A stretch of DNA of 12,670 nt. It comes from an uncultured Acidobacteriota bacterium (GTDB lineage Bacteria; Acidobacteriota; Terriglobia; Terriglobales; Acidobacteriaceae). This document shows positions 1-8,007 of the stretch, in pieces. Location of the stretch: assembly GCA_903832475.1 (NCBI GenBank), contig CAILBQ010000486.1, forward strand, positions 1 to 12,670. The letters run 5' to 3'. A program made the translations under genes and the position numbers. The notes below the pieces were generated by a model. That model saw only the letters and a list, made by a program, of their open reading frames with translations, was not told the origin of the DNA and ran no database searches. Position 1 is the first letter of the stretch, and every line of letters starts with the position of its first letter.

Positions 1-2
1 GC

Positions 3-968
3 GGCATGGAGCAGTCCTATCTCAGTTCACAGTCTGATCAAACCAATGGTTTCGTGCGACTCTACGCCGACGCCAAGGTTCCTCTAAAAAATGAGTGGAC
101 CTGGAGTACCTGGGCCGCGATCCGTGACCTGGGTTCACCTTCTGCCAACGCCAATCAGAACCTCGTCGCTGCGGTCAACAACCCTGAAGGGACCATTACC
201 TCAACCTCTCTGAGCACTATCGGTTACTCGGTGGACTTTCTAATTGGATTGGCACTGGATCGCAAAGTGAAACACACCACAGGGCAATATAGCTTTGGAC
301 CCGTTGTTGCCCTCGGTGCGACCACCCCAATAAGCGCCGCTAGCGCCACGGTGGGGTACAAGGTTCCAGAGTTGGGGACCCAGGAATGCGCCGAACTCCA
401 AAAGCGTTTCGTGGGTGTGAAGGGTTACCCTTCTGAACTTACTTCGGGTACCGGAACGGACGACGCGCCCAAGACTTGCCTCTTCAACACAACGGGAGGG
501 GTGAAAACTGGTGTGACCACCCTCGCATTCTCGGGTTTCAACCGATCAAATTTCCTCGAAAAATGGGAAGCAGGTCTCCGCACAACGTACCGATCACACA
601 CCACCAACCTCCAAGAAGCGTGCGACCTGGGGAATCCATGTCAGCGGGGAATCGTCGATTTCACCGTTGGTCAGGACTCAGCGATTGCGGGCGGCTTACT
701 GCGTCATCTGCTGTTCAAGGTAGAGGGCATCCAACCCTTTCCGTACACAGGCGGCTACCTCTACCTCTTTGGTACGGCCGCTCTACGTCTTGAGAAAAAT
801 GCTTCCCTGAATCCACTCATCCTTGCCCCAGCCGACCCGGCTGCTTTGCAATCCATTCCTGCCCCAGACGTCTTTGTTGAACCTTTCAAGCAACCGGACA
901 AAGACTTCTACCGAATCGGCATTGCGCTTAGTGTGGATAAGATCTTCACAAAACTGAAGCTCCCCTGA
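3..968 (+). CDS. Probable outer-membrane beta-barrel protein, 5' end cut off by the window
   Basis: The frame is open from the first bases of the window, so the first ATG (base 6) is probably internal and the real start and any signal peptide lie upstream. About 320 residues are visible, ending at TGA 966-968. No catalytic motif or named domain is recognisable. Many short stretches alternate hydrophobic and polar residues and are rich in Gly and aromatics, for example WTWSTWAAIRDLG, YSFGPVVALG, YLYLFGTAALRLEKN and the tail DFYRIGIALSVDKI, which is the look of beta-barrel strands. A longer insert around residues 120-170 and the segment near residue 205 carry four cysteines (QECAEL, KTCLF, EACDLGNPC), suggesting disulfides and thus an exported location. 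The C terminus lacks the usual terminal Phe of classical barrels. Codon use is less C-ending than in the arginase next door. Outer-membrane placement is inference; a secreted beta-rich protein is the alternative. Confidence 0.6.
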   Translation, partial: GMEQSYLSSQSDQTNGFVRLYADAKVPLKNEWTWSTWAAIRDLGSPSANANQNLVAAVNNPEGTITSTSLSTIGYSVDFLIGLALDRKVKHTTGQYSFGPVVALGATTPISAASATVGYKVPELGTQECAELQKRFVGVKGYPSELTSGTGTDDAPKTCLFNTTGGVKTGVTTLAFSGFNRSNFLEKWEAGLRTTYRSHTTNLQEACDLGNPCQRGIVDFTVGQDSAIAGGLLRHLLFKVEGIQPFPYTGGYLYLFGTAALRLEKNASLNPLILAPADPAALQSIPAPDVFVEPFKQPDKDFYRIGIALSVDKIFTKLKLP

Positions 969-1008
969 AAACTCAATTTACGTTTCTGACCCTGTCGTTG
1001 GCGAACCC

Positions 1009-1038
1009 TGAGTGACCTGGAATTTAGGGGTTCACTCA
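1009..1038. terminator. Imperfect hairpin between convergent genes
   Basis: TGAGTGACC (1009-1017) can pair with GGTTCACTCA (1029-1038) with one bulged T, leaving an 11-base loop. It lies between the stop of the barrel gene (968) and that of the arginase (1040-1042, read the other way), where a shared terminator would be expected. There is no run of T after the stem on either strand, so intrinsic termination is only a suggestion. Confidence 0.25.
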
Positions 1039-1039
1039 A

Positions 1040-2005
1040 CTACAAAATCTTCTTCCCAAACGCCGAACAAGCCAGCTCCACCGCCAGATCCGCCGTCCGG
1101 TTATGCTCGTCGATTACCGGATTCACCTCGACAATCTCAAAGCTCAGCAGCCTCCCATGATCCGCCAGGATCTCCATCGCCAAATGCGCCTCGCGATACG
1201 TCGCCCCTCCCCGCACCGGCGTCCCCACCCCCGGCGCATCCTCCGGATCGATCCAGTCCATGTCCAGCGATACGTGATACCCCGCTGTCCCCTCACCCGC
1301 CACCTGCAGCGCCTCTTCCATCACCGTTCGCATCCCGCGCTCGTCAATATCTCGCATGGTGTACACCGCCGCTACCCCTGCCCGGCGAATATTCTCCCGC
1401 TCGGCCGTGTCGATATCCCGCACTCCGATCAGCACCGTGTTCTCCGCGGCAATCTTCGGCGCGTACCCAAAGATCTGGCTCAGCGGCTCCAATCCAGATC
1501 CCCCACCCAGCCCCAGCAGCGCCGCCAGCGGCATCCCATGTACAGTCCCCGACGGCGAAGTCTCCGGCGTATTGATGTCCGAATGCGCATCCATCCAGAT
1601 CACCCCAATTTTTTTCCCTTGCCGCCGGTAAAACTCCGCCACCCCCGAAATCGTCCCCGCCGCCAGCGAATGGTCCCCGCCCAGCACCAGCGGCGACATC
1701 CCTTCCTCCAGGCTCTTCACCACCGCTTCCGCCGTCCGCGTGCAGGTCTCCGCAATCTGCTTGAGGAAACGCGCATTCGCCTTCCCCGACTTCTGCGTCT
1801 CGGCTATCTCTACCCGGATGTTGCCGCCGTCCGTCACCTGGTGGCCCAGCGCCTCCAGCCGAGCCTCCAACCCCGCCACCCGCACCGCCGACGGGCCCAT
1901 ATCCACCCCACGCCGGCTCGCTCCCAGGTCCAGCGGCACACCCAGAACACAGATCTTCCTGGTCGGCACCGACAGCATCCCACCGCGCGAAAATTCCGAG
2001 TGCAT
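1040..2005 (-). CDS. rocF: Arginase
   Basis: Hydrolyses L-arginine to L-ornithine and urea in the cytoplasm, using a two-manganese centre. The 321-residue product has the whole arginase signature in order: RRGVDMGPSAVR near the N terminus; GGDHS with metal ligand His112; DAHSDIN with Asp139, His141 and Asp143; GTVHGMP with the proton-shuttle His156; SLDMDWIDP with Asp248 and Asp250; GGATYREAH; and EVNP with Glu293, then the C-terminal DEHNRTA block. Every expected ligand is present, so it should be active, and the length fits the family (about 300). I chose the ATG at 2005 because GGGAG (2012-2016) sits six bases upstream; ATG 1978 is the alternative closest to family length. No arginine transporter, ornithine aminotransferase or urease gene is adjacent, so it appears to stand alone. 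The related agmatinases and formiminoglutamases are less likely given the RRGVDMGPSA and SLDMDWIDP forms. Confidence 0.93.
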   Translation of the reverse strand: MHSEFSRGGMLSVPTRKICVLGVPLDLGASRRGVDMGPSAVRVAGLEARLEALGHQVTDGGNIRVEIAETQKSGKANARFLKQIAETCTRTAEAVVKSLEEGMSPLVLGGDHSLAAGTISGVAEFYRRQGKKIGVIWMDAHSDINTPETSPSGTVHGMPLAALLGLGGGSGLEPLSQIFGYAPKIAAENTVLIGVRDIDTAERENIRRAGVAAVYTMRDIDERGMRTVMEEALQVAGEGTAGYHVSLDMDWIDPEDAPGVGTPVRGGATYREAHLAMEILADHGRLLSFEIVEVNPVIDEHNRTADLAVELACSAFGKKIL

Positions 2006-2011
2006 CGGCGT

Positions 2012-2016
2012 CTCCC
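2012..2016 (-). promoter_or_regulatory. Ribosome binding site that sets the arginase start
   Basis: On the minus strand GGGAG is followed by the six bases ACGCCG and then ATG. Upstream in-frame starts (ATG 2023, 2071, 2107; TTG 2149) have no equally well-placed site and would add residues not found in typical arginases. Confidence 0.6.
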
Positions 2017-2416
2017 GCGCCATCGAAGATTGAAAAGAGGATGGTTCAACTGCCTTACTTGTGTTTATCATGCAGACAATAACTCCGATCGGCTTCAGCA
2101 ACTCCATTGCCCCGGCTCGCACTTCCACGAAGAAATTCGGGTACGGCAATCCGTCGCCGGGAACACGCTTCCGCCATTAATCGCCCATTAAAGCAGATCG
2201 ATGGCGACATTGGCACCGATACCATCCGGTCTTCAAACACTCCACCGCGGGCTGGCCTGCCAATTTCAAACAAACTGCCTCAATCTGGGTATATCCCGAG
2301 GTACACCATGCATGAGAAACTCGCAGTCACCAAGCTAGGAATCGTCTGAAACTCCTGCTTCCCCGCAATGGAGCAAGGGTGCAGCGAACCAATCATCGGA
2401 GGACGTCACTTGAACG
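2017..2416. other. Divergent intergenic region between arginase and diguanylate cyclase
   Basis: About 400 bases between the two divergent starts. It should hold promoters for both genes, but I see no consensus -35/-10 pair with proper spacing on either strand. Open frames extend into it from both genes, yet they lack coding character and family similarity. I see no riboswitch-like structure, repeat or small gene. Confidence 0.5.
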
Positions 2417-2436
2417 AAAGGAGGAACCACCCATCC

Positions 2437-4776
2437 ATGCGACACATCGCGTTCCTCCTTGTGTCCGCTTTCTGCCTCCTGCCGCAAATCCACGCTGCAG
2501 CACCCGCCCCTCTCATCACTCAAATTTCCCAGATCAAGGCCCTCACCAATACCCAGGCCGCTGCCAAGATCCCCATCCGCATCGAAGCCACCGTCACCTT
2601 CGTGCAGCCAGAAGACAATAACCTCTTCCTTCAACAGGCAGACGGCGCCGGCGTCTTCGCCGGGTTCAATAAGGACATCGGTCTCCTGCCCGGCGATTTG
2701 GTCATGGTCACCGGTGTCACCTCGCCCAGCTTCCGCCCCGAAATCTCTGCCGCCGACGTGCACTTCCTCGCTCACGGCTCGCTGCCTGTGCCTCGTGTCG
2801 CCAACTTCACTGACCTGATCCAGGCCCGGCTCGACAGCACCTACATCACCGTCACGGGCCGCATCCTGTCCGCAGCCATCTCCAATCAAACCGCCTACCC
2901 CTGGCTCCGTTTTCACATGAAGGTGCCTCAGGGCCTTATCCAGGGAGAGATCTCGCGCCCCGGCAACCTGCGCCCCGAAGACCTTCTCGACGCCGACGTG
3001 CAAATCTCCGGCGTGGCCGGCGGCGCCTTCGACAGCAAGATGCAAATGGCCGGCGTCTGGCTCGATGTCAACAATCCTTCTGAAATCGTCATCCAGCACA
3101 AGCCCGCCATCGAACCATGGGCTCTCCCCGCCATTCCCTTTGACGAAGTCATCAATTCCTACCGCGTAGGCAACGACAGCGAACGCGTCCGCCTGATCGG
3201 CTCCCTCACTTATTACGAACCGGGAACCCTCGCCGTCATCGAACAAAAGGGCAAGTCCATGCTGGTCGAAACCGGCACCGCTCTCCCCCTCCACCCCGGC
3301 ATGCAAGCCGAGGTCACCGGTTTCCCCGAAGTCTCCGACGACAACGTCTGGATCAATCACGGCCAGTTGCGGCCCCTCGTCCAGATCGCACCCATCCAGC
3401 CCGAGCCCATCAACTGGGCCGACGCTTCAGCAGGAAAATACTCCTACGACTTGGTGTCGATGGAAGGAAAAGTCGTCAAAAAAGTGAGCGATTCCTTGGT
3501 CGACAAATTTATCCTCATGTCCGACGACGGCCACCTTTTTTCGGCCACCCTGCGCCACACCTCCTCAGACGCCAAGCTGGACACCACACCCATTCCGACC
3601 TTGGAGGAAGGGAGCCGCGTACGCGCCGTCGGCGTCTGTTTCGTGGACGCCGGCAACCACTGGCAAGATCGCCTCTGGTTCGACCTCCGCCTGCGCTCCC
3701 TCAATGACATCACCATCCTCGAGAAATCCAGCTGGTGGACCAACCGCCGTCTGGCCTACGCCACCACCCTGCTCAGTATCTTCATCCTCGTCGGCGTCAT
3801 CTGGGTCGGCCTGCTCGACAAACGCCTCCGCGCCCAAACCGCCATCCTCGCTCGCAAATCCCAGGAAGAAGCCATCCGCGAACGCCACCGCGCCCGCCAG
3901 GAACAGCGCCGCAGCCACATCCTCGAACTCATCAGCAGTTCCGAGCCCCTCCCTGAAGTGCTTCGCGAAATCGCCTCCATGGTCTCTTCTCGTCTCTACG
4001 GCGTCTCCTGCTGGTTCGAGCTCAGCGCCAGCGCCGGCGGCAACGGCAACACCGAACGCCCCACCGACCCCGCCATCGTTCACCAGGAAATGTTCTCCCC
4101 CGACGGCACCTCCATGGGATTCCTCCTCGCCCGCCCCGTCATGCGCGCCTCCGCCGAGTCCGACATCTCCGCCGCCCTGCTCGCCGGAGCCCGCCTCGCC
4201 GAGCTCGCCATCGACACCCGCCGCCTCTACTCCGACCTCCGCCACCGCTCCGAACACGACCTGCTCACCGACATCCCCAACCGCTTCAGCATGGAGCGCC
4301 GCCTGCAGAACCTCATGATCGAAGCCAACCGCAGCGGCACCGCCTTCGGCCTCATCTATGTCGACCTCGACCACTTCAAACAGGTCAACGACCTCCACGG
4401 CCATCGCACCGGCGACCTCTACCTCCAGGAAGTCACCCGCCGCATGAAGCTCCAGCTCCGCGCTGAAGATGTCCTCGCCCGCATCGGCGGCGACGAGTTC
4501 ATCGCCCTCGTTCCCATCCTCCACAGCCACGAAGACGCCGAAGAAATCGCCCACCGCCTCGAACGCTGCTTCGACGCCCCCTTCAATATCGAAGGCACCA
4601 TCCTCACCGGCTCAGCCAGCGTCGGACTCGCCGTCTATCCCGACGACGGCCTCAACAAGGAAGAACTCCAACGCTCCGCCGACACCGCCATGTACGCCAA
4701 CAAAGAAGCCAAACGCCGCAAGCAGATCGCCGCCCACGGCGCCCGCACCATCTCCCGCGAAGACCTGCCCCGCTAA
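2437..4776 (+). CDS. Membrane-anchored diguanylate cyclase with periplasmic OB-like sensor region
   Basis: Should make the second messenger cyclic di-GMP from two GTP. The 779-residue product begins with a signal sequence (MRHIAFLLVSAFCLLPQIHA), then about 415 periplasmic residues, a single membrane helix at about 439-460, a charged coiled coil to about 495 (RARQEQRR), a degenerate GAF-like stretch (500-600), and a GGDEF domain (607-770). The active site is canonical: GGDEF at 684-688 and metal ligand Asp643 in YVDLDHF. The inhibitory I-site RxxD is intact (Arg675, Asp678), so product feedback is expected. There is no EAL domain. The periplasmic part shows repeated beta-rich units at about 46-112, 134-195, 248-300 and 339-402, reminiscent of OB folds. 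The start is ATG 2437, with AAAGGAGG at 2417-2424 (12-base spacing) and the signal peptide; an in-frame ATG at 2368 would bury that signal. The gene is very rich in C-ending codons. The sensed ligand is unknown. Confidence 0.9.
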   Translation: MRHIAFLLVSAFCLLPQIHAAAPAPLITQISQIKALTNTQAAAKIPIRIEATVTFVQPEDNNLFLQQADGAGVFAGFNKDIGLLPGDLVMVTGVTSPSFRPEISAADVHFLAHGSLPVPRVANFTDLIQARLDSTYITVTGRILSAAISNQTAYPWLRFHMKVPQGLIQGEISRPGNLRPEDLLDADVQISGVAGGAFDSKMQMAGVWLDVNNPSEIVIQHKPAIEPWALPAIPFDEVINSYRVGNDSERVRLIGSLTYYEPGTLAVIEQKGKSMLVETGTALPLHPGMQAEVTGFPEVSDDNVWINHGQLRPLVQIAPIQPEPINWADASAGKYSYDLVSMEGKVVKKVSDSLVDKFILMSDDGHLFSATLRHTSSDAKLDTTPIPTLEEGSRVRAVGVCFVDAGNHWQDRLWFDLRLRSLNDITILEKSSWWTNRRLAYATTLLSIFILVGVIWVGLLDKRLRAQTAILARKSQEEAIRERHRARQEQRRSHILELISSSEPLPEVLREIASMVSSRLYGVSCWFELSASAGGNGNTERPTDPAIVHQEMFSPDGTSMGFLLARPVMRASAESDISAALLAGARLAELAIDTRRLYSDLRHRSEHDLLTDIPNRFSMERRLQNLMIEANRSGTAFGLIYVDLDHFKQVNDLHGHRTGDLYLQEVTRRMKLQLRAEDVLARIGGDEFIALVPILHSHEDAEEIAHRLERCFDAPFNIEGTILTGSASVGLAVYPDDGLNKEELQRSADTAMYANKEAKRRKQIAAHGARTISREDLPR

Positions 4777-4886
4777 GCATCCCTCCCAAAGTCGAACGAC
4801 CTCCTTCCCCAAAAAGAGCCGTCAGCCCGACGCACTCCTGGACCTGCTGCGTGCGCAAGGCGAATTCCTGCGCCCTGAAAAACGCA
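4777..4886. other. Intergenic spacer before the PadR unit
   Basis: About 110 bases between the cyclase stop and the PadR palindrome. No gene, clear terminator or consensus promoter is visible, although the promoter of the PadR-permease unit must lie here or overlap the palindrome. Confidence 0.4.
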
Positions 4887-4923
4887 GTAGACGCTCTACC
4901 TCCATCGGAGGTAGAGTGTCTAC
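4887..4923. promoter_or_regulatory. Nested palindrome: likely PadR operator, and possible hairpin over the ribosome binding site
   Basis: Bases 4887-4903 and 4907-4923 form an inverted repeat of 17-base arms around the loop ATC, with one mismatch that becomes a G-U pair in RNA. Each arm carries its own smaller palindrome of the form GTAGA-NNN-TCTAC (4887-4899 with spacer CGC, 4911-4923 with spacer GTG), centred 24 bases apart. Two matching dyads directly before a PadR gene are what a pair of dimer-binding operators would look like, suggesting autorepression. The GGAGG at 4907-4911 is the only ribosome-binding-like sequence before the start at 4927 (15-base spacing, long) and is paired in the hairpin, so translation control is also possible if transcription starts upstream. 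The structure is seen; the function is inferred. Confidence 0.65.
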
Positions 4924-4926
4924 ATC

Positions 4927-5292
4927 ATGAGCGAGAAGGACACCTATAAGAACCGAATTGAGCTACTGCAGGGAACACTCGACATGCTGATTCTTCAAAC
5001 TCTGCAATGGGGACCGCAGCACGGATACGGAATTGTCCAGGCGTTACGTTTGCGATCCGGAGACGTGCTTCAGGTGGAGACCGGATCACTCTATCCGGCT
5101 CTCCATCGATTGGAGCGTCAGGGCTGGGTGCAATCCGAGTGGAAGCAGTCAGAGAGCAAGCAAAAAGCCCGATATTACCAAATCACGGCCAAGGGGAAAG
5201 AGCAGTTGGCCTCGGATCTGAGCCGATGGGAGCGGATTGTCGAGGCCATCGGATCGGTGATGCACGTCAGCCCTGAGGAGAGTGCGTCATGA
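4927..5292 (+). CDS. PadR-family transcriptional regulator
   Basis: A 121-residue winged-helix DNA-binding protein of the PadR family, expected to act as a dimeric repressor in the cytoplasm. The N-terminal segment LLQGTLDMLILQTLQWGPQH followed by GYGIVQAL is the hallmark of the family; ETGSLYPALHRLERQGWV (about residues 51-69) is the recognition helix and start of the wing, and KARYYQITAKGKEQL is the second wing strand. The C-terminal helix is short, as in the PadR-s1 type, where it serves for dimerisation. The start ATG directly follows the nested palindrome at 4887-4923. The stop overlaps the permease start as ATGA (5289-5292), so the two are translationally coupled. In Acidobacteriota this pairing with a duplicated orphan permease is recurrent, so its target is probably its own operon. 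The inducing signal cannot be read from the sequence. Confidence 0.92.
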   Translation: MSEKDTYKNRIELLQGTLDMLILQTLQWGPQHGYGIVQALRLRSGDVLQVETGSLYPALHRLERQGWVQSEWKQSESKQKARYYQITAKGKEQLASDLSRWERIVEAIGSVMHVSPEESAS

Positions 5293-7916
5293 AGTGGTTC
5301 CTGAGCTTTGGTTTGCAGCGGCGCAAGCGCGAATTGCAGGAAGAGCTTGATGCGCACCTGCAGATGGCGATTGCCGATCGAGTGGCGCGAGGCGAGACGG
5401 CAGAGGCGGCGCGACAAGCGGCAGCTCGGGAATTTGGAAATATTCTTCTGGTCCAGGATGTGACGCGCGATATGTGGGGCCAAGCCTGGCTTGAACAACT
5501 AGGCCGGGATGTCCGTTACGCAATACGGCAACTGCGCAAGAGCCCCGCCTTTACCATCACCGCTACGGCAATGCTGACTGTGGCGATCTGCGCCAACAGC
5601 ACCGTATTCAGTTGGATCGACGGCACCATGTTGCGTCCGATTCCTGGCGCGCGAGACACGGGCGATCTTGTCAGCCTGCAACGGGGGGAACGGAACTTCT
5701 CGCCGACTCCGCCTTTCTCCTATCTCGACTATCGCGATCTGCGCGAGCAGAACCACACCTTCACGGGAATGCTTGCCTACCATAACGATTGGATCGCGCT
5801 GACCGGCGGCGCACAGCCGGATCGTGTCTACATAGCGAATGTGTCGGCGAATTTTTTCGATGTGCTCGGCATCAAGCCGACGCTCGGGCGATTCTTTCTG
5901 CCCGACGAGGAGGCCCGTGCCGTACCCAACGTCGTCCTGGGTTACTCGCTCTGGAAGACGCGTTATGGCAAAGACCCGGCGATTGTGGGCAAGTCGATCG
6001 AGGTCGCCCGGCATCCGTTGACAGTGATCGGTGTGGCGCCGGAGGGATTTGTCGGAGCAGCGCCCGGGCTGCGTGACGATCTGTGGGTAACGCTCGATCC
6101 CCTCGGGACGGATGTGTGGCGGATGACCCATCGCGATTCGGACTGGCTGATCGTGATAGGAAGATTGCGGCACGGCGTGAGCCGTGGCACGGCAGCCCAG
6201 GATCTCGATACCCTGATGCATCGCAATGTGGCGGCGTATCCAGACCAGCATCTCGGCGATAACCGGATCACGCTCGATCCCATGTGGCGCTCGCCCTTCG
6301 GCGCCAACGGATACATGGCGGCGACGCTGCCCATTCTGCTGGCCTTCGCCGCTGTGGTGCTGTTGCTGACCAGCGCAAATGTGGCGACGCTCACGCTGGT
6401 GCGGTTTGTATCCCGGCGGCGCGAGCTTGCCATCCGGCAGTCGCTCGGGGCCAATCGCATGCAACTGGTGCGGCAGATGATGCTGGAGGGCGCTATATGC
6501 TCGATCGTCGCAGGAGTCGTGGCCCTTGCATTGACATCGTGGACATCGAAGACATTCGCATGGTTCTTCCCAGCGAACTCCATTCCCCTCGCACTGAACG
6601 GGACCATGGACCATAGGGTGGTGATTGGAATTGCGGTGTTTTCGCTATTGGCGGGCATGCTCTGTGGCGCGCTCCCCGCCTGGCGTTCGTCGCATGCGCC
6701 GGCCATGGAGGTACTCAAAGCAGAGTCTGCAAGTATCTCCGGCGGCTCACGCAACCGGAAATTGCTCAGCGGGCTGGTAGTGGCGCAAATCGCGCTTACC
6801 CTTCCGTTGCTGTTGTGCTCCGGGCTATTCCTGCGAACGCTGCGCAACCTCGCCGCGGCCAACCCCGGCTTTGAGCAAGACCACGTTCTCACGGCGTCGG
6901 TTGGGCTGAATATTGCCGGATACAGCAACGATGAGGCAAAACTGATGCGTCGCAAGATACTTGATCGCGTGTCGGCACTTCCCGGCGTGGAGGTTGCGTC
7001 CCTTACCGACTGGATTCCGATGACCCTGATTCAAAAGCGAGACGACGCGTATCCAGAAGGCTATGTACCGCATCCTCATGAATCTTTGCTGGTGCAGAAT
7101 GCCGAGGTGGGACCGCGCTATTTCGAATCCCTTCATATACCCATCTTGGAAGGACGCGAGTTTACGACGAATGACGATGAAAAGGTCCCGAGTGTCATCA
7201 TCGTGGATCAGACCGCGGCGAGGCGCTTCTGGCCAGGACAGGATCCGCTGGGAAAGAGGCTCAGGGTTTGGGGCAGCCTTTTCACGGTTGTCGGCGTTGT
7301 GAGGAATTCAACCCATACTTTCGTGAATGAGTCGCCCGAGCCCATGGTCTATCTGAGTTATCTCCAGCACCCTGGGTACGAGACGATGGTGCAGGTGAAG
7401 ACCAGGGGAAATCCAGTCGATCTGGCGCCAGCGGTCGAAAGCGCCATCCACGGAATTGATTCACGGCTACCGGTTTTCGATGTGCGTTCTATGCGAGAGA
7501 GCACCCAGATGGCGAGCACATTCGCCGTCATCGAGAGCACCCTGGCGGGAATGTTCGCGCTGATTGGGCTGGTTCTTGCCATAACCGGAATCTACGGCGT
7601 CGTAGCCTATCGAACCCAATTGCGGACCCACGAGATCGGAATACGAATGGCTCTCGGTGCTTCCCGTGTGGACGTGCTGCGGCTCGTGCTCTCGCAGGGA
7701 TTGTGGCTCACGGGCATTGGGCTGGCCCTGGGACTGGCGTCCGCGTTGGGACTAACGCGCATCATCGTCCGGCTGTTGTACGGAATCGGAGCCAACGATC
7801 CAGTCACTGTCGTTTCCGTCGTCACGCTCCTGGGAGCAATGTCTTTGGCGGCCTGCTACCTTCCGGCACACCGAGCGATGCGCCGAAACCCCGTGACTGC
7901 GATTCGCGAACTGTAA
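5289..7916 (+). CDS. Duplicated orphan ABC permease (MacB/FtsX type, ADOP family)
   Basis: An 875-residue inner-membrane protein. It opens with a soluble leader of about 80 residues (EELDAHLQMAIADRVARGET, AAREFGN) typical of the acidobacterial duplicated orphan permeases. It then has two MacB-like halves: helix at about 86-108, periplasmic domain to about 335, helices at about 343-370, 398-426 and 443-465; then helix about 490-515, a second periplasmic domain to about 742, and helices at 744-770, 798-825 and 838-860. The FtsX signatures RRELAIRQSLGANRMQLVRQ and THEIGIRMALGASRVDVLRL follow the same helix in each half, showing the internal duplication, and the tail HRAMRRNPVTAIREL is the usual ending. 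There is no Walker A or B motif, and no ATPase, membrane-fusion or outer-membrane partner gene nearby. MacB-type permeases drive mechanotransmission or efflux from the periplasm; the substrate and any ATPase partner are unknown. Start ATG overlaps the PadR stop. Confidence 0.92.
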   Translation: MKWFLSFGLQRRKRELQEELDAHLQMAIADRVARGETAEAARQAAAREFGNILLVQDVTRDMWGQAWLEQLGRDVRYAIRQLRKSPAFTITATAMLTVAICANSTVFSWIDGTMLRPIPGARDTGDLVSLQRGERNFSPTPPFSYLDYRDLREQNHTFTGMLAYHNDWIALTGGAQPDRVYIANVSANFFDVLGIKPTLGRFFLPDEEARAVPNVVLGYSLWKTRYGKDPAIVGKSIEVARHPLTVIGVAPEGFVGAAPGLRDDLWVTLDPLGTDVWRMTHRDSDWLIVIGRLRHGVSRGTAAQDLDTLMHRNVAAYPDQHLGDNRITLDPMWRSPFGANGYMAATLPILLAFAAVVLLLTSANVATLTLVRFVSRRRELAIRQSLGANRMQLVRQMMLEGAICSIVAGVVALALTSWTSKTFAWFFPANSIPLALNGTMDHRVVIGIAVFSLLAGMLCGALPAWRSSHAPAMEVLKAESASISGGSRNRKLLSGLVVAQIALTLPLLLCSGLFLRTLRNLAAANPGFEQDHVLTASVGLNIAGYSNDEAKLMRRKILDRVSALPGVEVASLTDWIPMTLIQKRDDAYPEGYVPHPHESLLVQNAEVGPRYFESLHIPILEGREFTTNDDEKVPSVIIVDQTAARRFWPGQDPLGKRLRVWGSLFTVVGVVRNSTHTFVNESPEPMVYLSYLQHPGYETMVQVKTRGNPVDLAPAVESAIHGIDSRLPVFDVRSMRESTQMASTFAVIESTLAGMFALIGLVLAITGIYGVVAYRTQLRTHEIGIRMALGASRVDVLRLVLSQGLWLTGIGLALGLASALGLTRIIVRLLYGIGANDPVTVVSVVTLLGAMSLAACYLPAHRAMRRNPVTAIREL

Positions 7917-8007
7917 GCCGCAGCTCGCACTCGACGCGAATTGGATGGATTCAAGGTAGGCATGACGCTCCACCTGCTTGGCAACAAGGGGTACCGGATT
8001 CCACCGG

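Noticed and set aside
2006..2149. Longer arginase starting at TTG 2149
   Set aside because: Adds 48 residues absent from arginases; ATG 2005 has a well-placed GGGAG.
1103..2191. 362-codon plus-strand frame over the arginase
   Set aside because: Arg/His/Pro-rich antisense shadow; the arginase motifs are on the minus strand.
2335..3360. 341-codon open frame on the minus strand opposite the cyclase
   Set aside because: Gly/Asp/Glu-rich mirror of the C-ending codons of the real gene, with no start signal and no recognisable domain.
3565..4554. 329-codon minus-strand frame opposite the GGDEF part
   Set aside because: Extremely Glu/Ala/Gly/Val-rich low-complexity translation produced by repeated GCC/CTC codons of the real gene.
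5499..6614. 371-codon minus-strand frame inside the permease
   Set aside because: Antisense shadow without a family signature; the permease helices and FtsX motifs read on the plus strand.
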